Shown piece by piece: positions 12,006-20,417 of a DNA stretch of 64,000 bases (the stretch's first letter is position 1; every line of letters starts with the position of its first letter). The notes beneath the pieces were generated by a model, which worked only from the letters and a program-made list of their open reading frames with translations, was not told the DNA's origin and made no database searches. The DNA is from Marinobacterium mangrovicola. Lineage in GTDB: Bacteria; Pseudomonadota; Gammaproteobacteria; Pseudomonadales; Balneatricaceae. The position numbers and the translations under genes were made by a program. Where the stretch lies: the NCBI RefSeq assembly GCF_004339595.1, contig NZ_SMFU01000010.1:62001-126000 (forward strand), read 5' to 3'.

Positions 12006-12845
12006 TCAGCTCTCCCGCTTGCCAGAGAGTTTCGGGTTCAGCGCCTCGTTCAGCCCTTCGCCCACAAGATTCAGTGCCAGCACAGTGATGGCGATGGCCA
12101 CACCGGGGAAGAAGCTCAGCCACCAGGCCTGGCGGATCACGGTGCGTGCGGCGCCGATCATATAGCCCCAGGACATGATCTCCGGATCACCCAGGCCGAG
12201 GAACGACAGCGCCGATTCCAGCAGAATCGCCGTGGCTACCATCAGCGAGGCCATGACGATGATTGGTGACAGGGTGTTGGGCAGGATTTCGCGCAGGATA
12301 ATGTTGCGGTTGGTCTGGCCGTTCAGCCGTGCCGCCAGCACATACTCCTGGTTACGCAGGGCAAGGAATTCGCCACGCACCAGGCGAGCTACCGGTGGCC
12401 AGCTCACCAGGGCGATGGCGATGGTGATGGAGTAGACCGAGGGTTCGAAGATCGCCACGATCACGATCGCCAGGGCGAAGCTCGGTACGGTCTGGAAGAT
12501 CTCGGTGAAGCGCATCAGCGCCTCGTCGATCCAGCCGCCGAAGTAACCGGCGGTGGCGCCTAGCGGCACGCCGATCAGCAGCGCGATCAGTGTGGAGATC
12601 AGCCCCACCAGCAGGGATATCCGTGCCCCGTAAACCAGGCCCGCCAGAACATCGCGGCCCATGGTATCGGTGCCCAGCATCAGATCAGTGTTCTCCATGG
12701 GCGGCATGAACGGGCGGTTCACCATTTTCCAGGGAGAGGTTTCGTAGAGGTAGGGCCCGAAGATGGCGACCAGCACGAGGAAAACGAGCACGATCAGTCC
12801 GAACAGGGCTACCTTGTTGGTCGATAGTTTTCTCAGAATACTCAT
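12006..12845 (-). CDS. Peptide-type ABC transporter permease (DppC-like)
   Basis: The 279-residue inner-membrane protein has an N-terminal transmembrane helix near residues 12-32, a periplasmic part with the family G-T-D-x-x-G-R-D motif (G-T-D-T-M-G-R-D), and five further helices. The EAA loop that contacts the ATPase is near residues 190-210. It pairs with the DppB-type permease, whose stop overlaps this start in an ATGA arrangement, so translation is probably coupled; no clear ribosome-binding site of its own is seen. Confidence 0.94.
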   Translation of the reverse strand: MSILRKLSTNKVALFGLIVLVFLVLVAIFGPYLYETSPWKMVNRPFMPPMENTDLMLGTDTMGRDVLAGLVYGARISLLVGLISTLIALLIGVPLGATAGYFGGWIDEALMRFTEIFQTVPSFALAIVIVAIFEPSVYSITIAIALVSWPPVARLVRGEFLALRNQEYVLAARLNGQTNRNIILREILPNTLSPIIVMASLMVATAILLESALSFLGLGDPEIMSWGYMIGAARTVIRQAWWLSFFPGVAIAITVLALNLVGEGLNEALNPKLSGKRES

Positions 12846-13825
12846 TTGGTTAACTCAATCCGTGGGTCCACGAGGCAGTAGATGATGTCGGTGACCAGGT
12901 TGAACAGCACCACCATCGCCGAAGAGATGAAGAACACGCCCAGCAGCAGGTTGTAGTCGCGCTGGAACAGTGCCTCGAACATCAGGCGGCCGATGCCGGG
13001 CCAGGCGAATACGGTTTCGGTGAGGACCGCGCCGCCGATCATCTGGCCCGCCTGTAGACCTGCCAGAGTAACTACCGGCAGCAGCGCGTTGCGCAGGGTG
13101 TGACGGAAGGTTACGCGGCCTGGCGACATCCCCTTGGCCTTGGCGGTTTTGACAAAGTCGGCGCGGCTGGTCTCGATCATCGAGGTGCGCGTCATGCGGG
13201 CATAGACCGCGGTAAAGAACAGCCCCAGCGTCATTGCGGGCAGCACCAGGTGCTCGGCGATATCCACCACCCGGTCCCAGCCGGTGTAGTTGGCGCCCAC
13301 GGTTTCCATGCCGAAGGCGGGCAGCCAGCCGAGAAACACCGAAAACAGCAGCACCGCCATCAGTGCCAGCCAGAACAGCGGCGTGGCGTAGAACACCAGC
13401 GCGGCGACGGAGATGGCGGAGTCGATCCATTTACGGTGGTTGGAGGCGGCGATCACCCCCACCAGTACACCGAGGCCCAGCGACAGCACGAAGGCGGTGC
13501 CGGTCAGCAGCAGTGTGGCGGGCAGGCGATCCATGATCAGGTCAAACACCGGCATCTGTTGGCGGTAGGTCTGGCCCATGTCGAACTGCACCAGGTTGCT
13601 GATGTAAACCCAGAGCTGGTAGTAAAGCGGCTGATCCAGACCGAACTGTTCACGCAGCTGTTGCAGGAACACTTCGTCTGCGGCGCCGGCTTCACCAGCC
13701 ATCACCTTGGCGGGGTCGCCCGGTGCGGCCCGGATCAGAAAGAAGTTGAAGATCGCGATGACGAACAACACCAGCAGGCCCTTGATCAGGCGTCCACCGA
13801 TATAGAACAGAGTCTGGATGCTCAT
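12842..13825 (-). CDS. Peptide-type ABC transporter permease (DppB-like)
   Basis: The 327-residue protein has six predicted transmembrane helices, the family start (first helix, then R-A-A-P-G-D-P) and an EAA loop near residues 220-240. Together with the DppC-like partner it forms the membrane channel of a peptide/opine/nickel-type importer. It follows the binding-protein gene after a strong intergenic hairpin, an arrangement that often lets the binding protein be made in excess. Confidence 0.94.
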   Translation of the reverse strand: MSIQTLFYIGGRLIKGLLVLFVIAIFNFFLIRAAPGDPAKVMAGEAGAADEVFLQQLREQFGLDQPLYYQLWVYISNLVQFDMGQTYRQQMPVFDLIMDRLPATLLLTGTAFVLSLGLGVLVGVIAASNHRKWIDSAISVAALVFYATPLFWLALMAVLLFSVFLGWLPAFGMETVGANYTGWDRVVDIAEHLVLPAMTLGLFFTAVYARMTRTSMIETSRADFVKTAKAKGMSPGRVTFRHTLRNALLPVVTLAGLQAGQMIGGAVLTETVFAWPGIGRLMFEALFQRDYNLLLGVFFISSAMVVLFNLVTDIIYCLVDPRIELTK

Positions 13826-13842
13826 AGATATTTCCGTAGATC

Positions 13843-13878
13843 GGGGGCGGGGCCGTCAGTGACGGCGGCCCCGCCCGT
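13843..13878 (-). terminator. GC-rich hairpin between binding-protein and permease genes
   Basis: GGGCGGGGCC (13845-13854) pairs with GGCCCCGCCC (13867-13876), and a CCGTCA/TGACGG pair lies inside. There is no T-run on either side, so partial termination or mRNA protection of the upstream binding-protein message is more likely than full termination. It lies directly after the binding-protein stop. Confidence 0.6.
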
Positions 13879-13895
13879 TTAGCGCGGAAGATCGA

Positions 13896-15455
13896 TTACT
13901 GCTCGATCCAGGCGGTGCCGAAGGCATCGTTGACGCCGATGGCGGAGTCGATCAGGTTGTGAACCTTGCAGTTGTAGATGGTCGGGAACTCAAGCTCGAG
14001 CAACCAGCCCACCGGTACATCTTCAACCAGCTGCTGCTGCACCTGCTTGTAGAGTTCCGCGCGTTTGCTGTCCGGGAAGGCGGTGGCGGCTTCGTCGAAC
14101 AACTGGTCCACCTTCTCGTTGGCGTAGCCTTCAACGTTGTTCCAGGGCGAGCCCTTGGCGATGTTGTCGGAGATGTAGGAGCGGGAAACGCCCAGCGCCG
14201 GATCGCCGTACTGGTAGAGGTAGCTGAACGACAGGTCGTAATCCCAGTCGGAGAGCTTCTGGTTCCAGCCCGCCACATCGGTGGCGACCATATCGGTCTC
14301 GATACCCACTTCGCTCAGGTTCTGACGGATCGCTTCGGCCCAGCGCTGCCAGGTCTCGCCGTAAGGCATAGGCATCAGGCGCACCGGGGTGCCGTCGTAG
14401 CCCATCTCTTCCAGCAGTTCCTTGGCCTTTTCCGGGTTGTATTCGTAGTCCGGCAGATCCTCATCGAAGAACTTGGTCTTGGAACTGATCGGGCCCTTGG
14501 CGATCTTGCCGTAGCCGTTCCACAGCGCGTTCTTGGCGAACTCACGGTCCATGGCATACATGATCGCCTGGCGGAAGCGCTTGTCCGACATCGGGTAGTT
14601 ACGGTTGTTTATCCACAGCCAGGCGTGGGGCGAGAAGTATTCCCAGCCTTCGGAGGTTACGCAGGAGTTCTCCAGGCCAGTAAGACGCGGAATATCGAAG
14701 TTTTCCACCGAACCGCCCGGCAGCACGTCGATCTTGCCGGTTTCGTAAGCCACTGAGCGGGAGGCCGCATCCGGAATCACGTGCCAGTAGATCTCGTCCA
14801 GGTGTGGCAGGCCTTCCTGGTGGTAGTTTTCGTTACGCACAGCGTGGATGTAAGAACCTTTCTGCCACTCATCAAACTTGAACGGGCCGGTGCCGATCGG
14901 GGTGTGGTTGGCCGGATTGGTTTTGTAATCGGTACCTTCATAGATGTGCTTGGGCACCATCGGCATAGTGCCGGTCTCAAATAGCCCTATGAAGGGGCCG
15001 AACGGCTCTTTCAGCTGGAACACGACGGTGTAGTCATCCGGCGCGGTGATAGAGTCCACGTACTCCAGCGACTGACGCAGGCGGGAGTTGGTTTCACGCA
15101 GGAACTTGTCCACAGAGAACACCACGTCGGCGGAAGTGAACGGCTTGCCGTCGTGCCAGGTTACGTTCTCTTTCAGGTGGAAGGTCCAGGTGGTGCCATC
15201 CTCGCTGCTCTCCCAGGATTTGGCCAGCAGCGGTTGCGGCTCGAGGTTCTTGTCGTAGCGCAGCAGGCCTTCATAGATGTTGCCGGCCACCTGTTGGGTG
15301 GGCGCATTGGAGTAGATGCCGATCATCAGGCTGGGCGGCTCGGGCTGAACCACCACGTTCAGCGTACCGCCGTCGGTGGGTTCGGCGGCCTGCACGTTGA
15401 TGCAGCTCAGCGGGAGGGCAGCGGCCAGTGCCGCCTGCAATAGCAGTTTTTTCAT
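13896..15455 (-). CDS. ABC transporter periplasmic substrate-binding protein (SBP_bac_5)
   Basis: The 519-residue protein starts with a Sec signal peptide (charged M-K-K, hydrophobic core, cleavage near V-Q-A-A-E at residue 23). The family 5 binding-protein fold follows: T-L-N-V-V-V-Q-P-E-P-P near the start, and the D-G-x-x-W-T-F-H-L-K-E-N-V-x-W-H-D-G-K-P-F segment near residue 90. This family delivers peptides, opines, nickel chelates and other medium-sized compounds. GAGGAT precedes the ATG. As the second gene of the aldolase-led operon it should set the specificity of the importer, but the ligand cannot be told from sequence alone. Confidence 0.94.
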   Translation of the reverse strand: MKKLLLQAALAAALPLSCINVQAAEPTDGGTLNVVVQPEPPSLMIGIYSNAPTQQVAGNIYEGLLRYDKNLEPQPLLAKSWESSEDGTTWTFHLKENVTWHDGKPFTSADVVFSVDKFLRETNSRLRQSLEYVDSITAPDDYTVVFQLKEPFGPFIGLFETGTMPMVPKHIYEGTDYKTNPANHTPIGTGPFKFDEWQKGSYIHAVRNENYHQEGLPHLDEIYWHVIPDAASRSVAYETGKIDVLPGGSVENFDIPRLTGLENSCVTSEGWEYFSPHAWLWINNRNYPMSDKRFRQAIMYAMDREFAKNALWNGYGKIAKGPISSKTKFFDEDLPDYEYNPEKAKELLEEMGYDGTPVRLMPMPYGETWQRWAEAIRQNLSEVGIETDMVATDVAGWNQKLSDWDYDLSFSYLYQYGDPALGVSRSYISDNIAKGSPWNNVEGYANEKVDQLFDEAATAFPDSKRAELYKQVQQQLVEDVPVGWLLELEFPTIYNCKVHNLIDSAIGVNDAFGTAWIEQ

Positions 15456-15490
15456 GAATCAGATCCTCGATTGCTCTTGGTGGCAGGGGC

Positions 15491-16282
15491 TCAGGCCCGG
15501 TAGTGGGGGGCAACTGTTTCAAGAAGGCGCAGATAGGCAAGCCACTCGGCATGGAAGCCGTTGCGCTGGCTCAGTTCGGCAAACTCTTTGTATTGGTCGG
15601 AGGTGCGTTTGCAGATTTCCGGCTCGACGTTCTGGATCGTCAGGCCGCTGGAGAGAATCGCCAGTTGTGTCTGACAGGTGCGCTCCAGGTTGAACATCAG
15701 GGTGAAGGCTTCACCGACGTTATCGCCCAGGGTCATCATGCCGTGGTTATCCAGGATCAGGACCTTGTTGTCCGGACCCAGATCCTTCACCAGGCGCTCC
15801 CGTTCGGCCAGGTTCAGTGCGATACCCTCGTAGGGGTGGCGGGATACGGCTTGATAGAACTGCATCGACCATTGGTTGATCGGCAGAATGCCTTCCTTGG
15901 TTGAAGAGACCGCTACGCCGGCCACGGTATGGGTATGCAGAGCGCATTGAGCGTCCGGACGGGCGGCGTGAACGGCGGAATGGATGGTGAAGCCGGCCGG
16001 GTTGGCGCCCATGCCGAACGGGTCATCGAGGATGTTGCCATCCAGGTCGATGGTGACCAGGTTGCTGGCGGTCACTTCACTGAAGCGGGTGCCGTAAGGG
16101 TTGATCAGGAAGCGGTCATGCACACCGGGCAAACGCGCAGAGATATGGGTGTAGATGCTGTCGCTCATACCGAAGTGTTCGATCAGGTTGTAAGCGGCAG
16201 CGAGGTCTACACGAATTCGTTCCTCTTCGCTCAGCTGCGGATACACATCGTTAATAAAATCCGTACTGGCTGCGCTGTGCAT
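15491..16282 (-). CDS. Class II aldolase/adducin family protein (copy 1)
   Basis: The 263-residue protein carries the class II aldolase zinc site: the S-x-Y-T-H-I-S-A-R strand, A-L-H-T-H-T with two His, and a D-N-H-G-M motif with the third His. The family includes fuculose- and ribulose-phosphate aldolases and epimerases, but this branch has no assigned substrate. The start at 16282 is chosen over an upstream frame extension because AAAGGAG lies at the right distance. It is the first gene of the minus-strand ABC/amidohydrolase operon. A second family member lies at 33512-34273 next to a different ABC importer. Confidence 0.88.
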   Translation of the reverse strand: MHSAASTDFINDVYPQLSEEERIRVDLAAAYNLIEHFGMSDSIYTHISARLPGVHDRFLINPYGTRFSEVTASNLVTIDLDGNILDDPFGMGANPAGFTIHSAVHAARPDAQCALHTHTVAGVAVSSTKEGILPINQWSMQFYQAVSRHPYEGIALNLAERERLVKDLGPDNKVLILDNHGMMTLGDNVGEAFTLMFNLERTCQTQLAILSSGLTIQNVEPEICKRTSDQYKEFAELSQRNGFHAEWLAYLRLLETVAPHYRA

Positions 16283-16774
16283 GGATGCTCCTTTATCGGG
16301 TAGAAAATTGATGTTGGATGCTGCTCTTGCCCCGTCGCTGTGGCAGCGGCAATAACCCATTCTTTGTTAAGTGAATCGACACTACAATCGATATATTTCG
16401 GCGTTATTGTTGATTTTATGGAAACATTTTGGCCAAGAAGAAGTGTAGCTCCGGTTGAGGAATCAACAACTTGGGAAGGGGGAGATTGAATCGATTTTTA
16501 TCGTTCGGCTGTCTTTCAAATAGTTATGCAAGTTGGAGGCCACTGGCTGCTGTGAGAGGTTGGGGGTACTGCTCGGACGGCGTAACAGCTGGGCTGTGGC
16601 CGATTTATGAAGGTTGGAAACAGGCTGGCTGGAGGCTTAAGCGCAGGGAGGCTCTGCAACTATGCTCATTTTTGGTGCGCAGGGAAAAGATAGTGCATCT
16701 TTCGGTATCTTGGCTAAAGAGCCAGTTTAGACTACCGCGAAAGCATCAACTAATGGTTGTATCCGCTGCCATAC
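16283..16774. promoter_or_regulatory. 492-base gap: operon promoter region, no gene
   Basis: This stretch lies between the aldolase start and the LysR stop and is more AT-rich than its flanks near 16375-16440 (ATCGATATATTT and following). The leftward operon must start here. A short inverted repeat GTTGA/TCAAC lies at 16454-16467. A 104-codon plus-strand frame at 16471-16785 has no ribosome-binding site or recognisable domain and is not called. No clear -35/-10 pair could be fixed. Confidence 0.4.
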
Positions 16775-17698
16775 TCAGCCGATGATTCCCGCGCCCTTGC
16801 GTCTCCAGTTGCGTTGCTCGGCGGCGAACTTGTCTTCCAGCCAGCGCACAAACGCCTGCACATCGGGGCGGTCGGTTTTCTCCGGCGATGTGACGAAGTA
16901 GTAGGCCTTGGGCGCGTCGATGCTGATATCGAAAGGCATCACCACCAGGCCTCGGGCCAGGGCATCCCCGCTGAGCATGTTGTCCCCCAGTGCGATTCCC
17001 TGGCCGGCAATGGCGGCGGATTGGACGAAGTGGGCATCGGAAAAGGTAATACCGCCCTGGAGCTGGGCATTCTGGGCGCCGACGGCGGCGAGCCAGACAC
17101 GCCAGTTGGTCTGGTTGGCCAGGTGCAGCAGGGTGAAGTTGGGCAGATCTGTCGGGCTTTTCAGGCCTTCGGTACGGTTCAAAAACTGGGGGCTGCAGAT
17201 CGGGAATAGCTGCAATGTCATAAAACGACGCACGTTCATATCGGGCCAGTGGCCGTCACCGTAGGAGATGAACAGATCCACGTCCTCGTTGCTGGTGTCA
17301 TCCGGGGTGCGCGGTGAGCGCAGATCCAGCTCCAGCTTCGGAAACAGACGCTGGAACTCGCCAATATGGTGACAGAGCCAGTAGGTGGCAAGGCCAGGAA
17401 TACAGCTGATAATCAGACGGCCGGTAATATCCGGACCGCTCTCCCAGCGCGCGGCGGCCTGCAGGATCTGCAGTGATCGTCTGACCTCGCCGGCGTAGCG
17501 CTGCCCCTGAATTGTCAGGCCGATATTGCGGCCGCTGCGGTAGGTCAGGGGAAAGCCCAGGCTCTCCTCGAGCCCCGCAATCTGTCGGCTGATGGCACTG
17601 CGGGTCAGATTCATCTCCCGTGCTGCACTGGTCACGCTACCGAGCCGGGCGACCGCTTCGAAGGCGCGCAGGGCGGTAATGGAAGGGTAGTGCTGCAT
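16775..17698 (-). CDS. LysR-family transcriptional regulator
   Basis: The 307-residue protein begins with the LysR winged helix-turn-helix (A-L-R-A-F-E-A-V-A-R-L-G-S-V-T-S-A-A, then L-T-R-S-A-I-S-R-Q-I), followed by a periplasmic-binding-like effector domain. Residues near the start resemble the GcvA/AmpR branch. GAGGAC lies before the ATG. It is divergent from the molybdoenzyme gene and upstream of the leftward aldolase/ABC operon, so either could be its target. A 29-bp imperfect palindrome in the divergent gap is a candidate operator. Confidence 0.92.
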   Translation of the reverse strand: MQHYPSITALRAFEAVARLGSVTSAAREMNLTRSAISRQIAGLEESLGFPLTYRSGRNIGLTIQGQRYAGEVRRSLQILQAAARWESGPDITGRLIISCIPGLATYWLCHHIGEFQRLFPKLELDLRSPRTPDDTSNEDVDLFISYGDGHWPDMNVRRFMTLQLFPICSPQFLNRTEGLKSPTDLPNFTLLHLANQTNWRVWLAAVGAQNAQLQGGITFSDAHFVQSAAIAGQGIALGDNMLSGDALARGLVVMPFDISIDAPKAYYFVTSPEKTDRPDVQAFVRWLEDKFAAEQRNWRRKGAGIIG

Positions 17699-18046
17699 CG
17701 GCTAGTGTCCTCGGGTCGCGGGAGTATCGGCATTCCATCTTGTCGCAAGGCTGGGGAAAATTAAAGCGGCGACAGAGGCCCTTGAGCCAAACGTCACTGA
17801 TAGGGAGCCGCTTGCCGGCGCAGCGCCATACTGGCATTTTAAAAATGGCAGTATGAACAGAGATAGGGCTTGGCTACATTCTCGCCGGGCATTTAATAGC
17901 TGTGTCACTGCAGCTTCGCTGCGAGTCTCTGTTGACCGCACAAGCCCCGGACAATGGACTCTCATTCAAGCTCCGCGTGGCTGCTGAAACGATCCTCCTG
18001 GCGCTTTCCACTCTCTGTGCGCACCCATTCACCCGCGATAGGCAAG
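17699..18046. promoter_or_regulatory. Divergent LysR/molybdoenzyme control region
   Basis: This 348-base gap contains no credible gene. Its main feature is the near-perfect palindrome at 17827-17855, listed separately. Promoters for the leftward LysR gene and the rightward molybdoenzyme gene should both lie here. Confidence 0.45.
17827..17855. promoter_or_regulatory. 29-bp imperfect palindrome, candidate operator
   Basis: CATACTGGCATTT (17827-17839) and AAATGGCAGTATG (17843-17855) are inverted copies with one mismatch around a TAA centre. It lies about 130 bases before the LysR gene and 190 before the molybdoenzyme gene, as expected for a shared operator. Which regulator binds it is unknown. 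Confidence 0.5.
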
Positions 18047-20380
18047 ATGTCGATGAAAGATAAGGATATCCGTTACCACAGCAGCCACTGGGGTACTTTT
18101 TCCGCCCGTAACGAAAACGGCAGACTCGAGATCACGCCGTTCGAAAAAGATCCCGACCCCTCCAAAATTCTTGCCAACATCCCCGCAGCTCTGGACCACC
18201 CGGCCCGACTGAGCAAGCCGCTGATTCGACGCTGCTGGCTGGAGGATGGACCGGGGCCGGATACACGGCGTGGCGAGGATGACTACATCGAGATGGAGTG
18301 GGATCGGGCGCTTGATCTGGCGGCCAGTGAACTCAAGCGTCTGGGAGCGGGGCCCGAACAGCCCGCGGAGGGACCGGTTGCCGGGAGCCGTGTGTTTGGC
18401 GGCTCCTACGGCTGGTCGTCTGCCGGTCGTTTTCATCATGCCCAGAGTCAGGTGCATCGCTTTCTGAACTCCACCTTTGGCGGTTATGTTCGCTCCGTGG
18501 ATACCTATTCATCGGCGGCGGGTGAGACCCTGTTGAGCCTGGTTTGGGGGCCGGCGATGAAGCTGGCGCGAGATCATCCAACCTGGCAGGAGATTGCGGA
18601 GGAGACCGAACTGCTGATCGCCTTTGGCGGTCTGGCCATGCGTAATCTGGAGACCAGCCCCGGCGGCATCTCCCGTCATACGGCTCGCTCATCGCTGCAA
18701 GCCGCGGCTGAACGGGGTTGTGAGTTCGTCTCGATCAGCCCGCTCGGTGATGACTTTACCGACCTACCCAACGTCACACGCGTCGCACCGCGACCGGCCA
18801 CCGATGTAGCCCTGATGCTGGGAATGGCCTGGCAGCTTCACGCCAGTGGTCAGGTCGACCATGCCTACCTGGAGCGGTTCACCACAGGGTATGACCGGTT
18901 TGAAGCCTATCTTCTGGGGAAAACGGATGGGGTGGAGAAAACTCCGGAATGGGCAGCGACGATCTGCGGTGTACCGGCCGAACGGATCATCGAGCTGGCC
19001 GAGCAGGCCGCCAGTAAACGTACCCATATTGCGGTGGCCTATTCGCTGCAGCGCTCGCAATATGGTGAAGAACCGGTATGGATGGCGCTGACGCTCACCG
19101 CCATGCTGGGCCAGTATCCGCTGCCTGGCGCTGGCTTTTCCTATGCGCTGGGGTCTATCAGCAGTGTCGGTAAGCCGCCCTTGGCTGTGCCTCTGCCAAC
19201 CCTGCACCAGGGTACTAACCGGGTGGATGATTTCATCCCCGTGGCGCGCATCGCCGAGCTGCTGTTGCACCCGGGCAAGCGCTATACCTACAAGGGTGAA
19301 ACCCGCAGTTACGCCGATATCCGTCTGGTTTACTGGGCCGGCGGTAACCCCTTTCACCACCATCAGGACCTGGAAAAGCTGCGTCGCGCCTTCAGCCGTC
19401 CAGATACGATTATCATCAATGAAAGTGTCTCCACCGCATCGACTCGCTACGCCGATATTATCTTTCCGGCGACGATCACCGCAGAGCGGGAGGATATAGG
19501 GGCGGGGAGCAATGATCCGTTTCTGGTCCCGATGCAGCGCTTAACCGAGGCGCGCAACGGCGCTCGGGATGACTACGATATCTTCACAGAGTTGGCCGCA
19601 CGCCTTGGGTGTAAGGAGTTGTTCACCGAGGGACGCAGCAGTCGCCAGTGGCTGCATCATATGTACACACGTACCCAGCAGGCGCTAAGCGAGCGCAATA
19701 TGCCTGCGCCGGACTTCGATGACTTCATGCAGGGCGGTATCCTCGAACTGCCGACCTCATCTGCCCCAGGCGGCATCGCCCGCTTCCATCAGGATCCGGA
19801 CGCCTTTCCACTGAATACCCCGAGCGGCAAAATCGAGATCGGCTCCGACCGGGTAGCGCGCAGTGAGCTGCCCGGTCACCCGGCCTGGGTGGAACCGGAC
19901 GAGTGGCTGGGAGGTGAGCAAGCCAAAACGCACCGCTTTCAGCTGGTGGCGAACCAGCCTAAAGGCAAACTGCATAGCCAGCTGGATTTTGGTGCGACCA
20001 GCATGGCGCAAAAGCTGAAAGGCCGGGAGGTCGCCCGCCTGCATCCTGACGATGCCAAGGCACTTGGGGTTAACGCGGGCGATGTGATCCGCCTATGGAA
20101 CGGGCGCGGGGCAGTGCTGGCGGCTGTGGGTATCAGTGATCAGCTGTTACCTTCGGTGGTGCAGTTATCCACCGGCGCCTGGTATGCGCCACAAGAGCTG
20201 GAAGGTTCGGGGATCACCTGCGTCAACGGTAATCCAAACATCCTGACGTCGGATGCAGGGGCTTCGGACCTCAGCCAGGGCTGCGCCGGGCAGCTGTCTC
20301 TGGTGTCTATAGAGAAGTGGGAGGGGGCGGTCCCTGAAGTGGTTCCCCATGAAAAGATGATCCGTATTTGCCGGCGCTGA
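18047..20380 (+). CDS. Molybdopterin oxidoreductase (BisC/TorA/DMSO reductase type)
   Basis: The 777-residue protein has the DMSO-reductase family fold with a C-terminal molybdopterin dinucleotide-binding domain (L-V-A-N-Q-P-K-G-K-L-H-S-Q near residue 640). The G-G-S-Y-G-W-S-S-A-G-R motif and a D-T-Y-S-S-A-A-G segment with the likely Mo-ligand Ser are those of biotin sulfoxide/TMAO reductases. There is no cysteine cluster for an N-terminal 4Fe-4S centre and no twin-arginine signal, so it is probably cytoplasmic like BisC. The start at 18047 is preferred because conserved sequence begins right after it; the frame extends 31 codons upstream. No cytochrome or chaperone partner is encoded beside it. 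Confidence 0.88.
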   Translation: MSMKDKDIRYHSSHWGTFSARNENGRLEITPFEKDPDPSKILANIPAALDHPARLSKPLIRRCWLEDGPGPDTRRGEDDYIEMEWDRALDLAASELKRLGAGPEQPAEGPVAGSRVFGGSYGWSSAGRFHHAQSQVHRFLNSTFGGYVRSVDTYSSAAGETLLSLVWGPAMKLARDHPTWQEIAEETELLIAFGGLAMRNLETSPGGISRHTARSSLQAAAERGCEFVSISPLGDDFTDLPNVTRVAPRPATDVALMLGMAWQLHASGQVDHAYLERFTTGYDRFEAYLLGKTDGVEKTPEWAATICGVPAERIIELAEQAASKRTHIAVAYSLQRSQYGEEPVWMALTLTAMLGQYPLPGAGFSYALGSISSVGKPPLAVPLPTLHQGTNRVDDFIPVARIAELLLHPGKRYTYKGETRSYADIRLVYWAGGNPFHHHQDLEKLRRAFSRPDTIIINESVSTASTRYADIIFPATITAEREDIGAGSNDPFLVPMQRLTEARNGARDDYDIFTELAARLGCKELFTEGRSSRQWLHHMYTRTQQALSERNMPAPDFDDFMQGGILELPTSSAPGGIARFHQDPDAFPLNTPSGKIEIGSDRVARSELPGHPAWVEPDEWLGGEQAKTHRFQLVANQPKGKLHSQLDFGATSMAQKLKGREVARLHPDDAKALGVNAGDVIRLWNGRGAVLAAVGISDQLLPSVVQLSTGAWYAPQELEGSGITCVNGNPNILTSDAGASDLSQGCAGQLSLVSIEKWEGAVPEVVPHEKMIRICRR

Positions 20381-20417
20381 ACCTCTACCTGTCGGAGTGC
20401 TGTTCGGGCAGAGGTGG

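Noticed and set aside
16471-16785. 104-codon plus-strand frame in the gap before the LysR gene
   Set aside because: No ribosome-binding site, no domain, low-complexity Trp/Arg-rich composition, and it runs into the LysR gene end.
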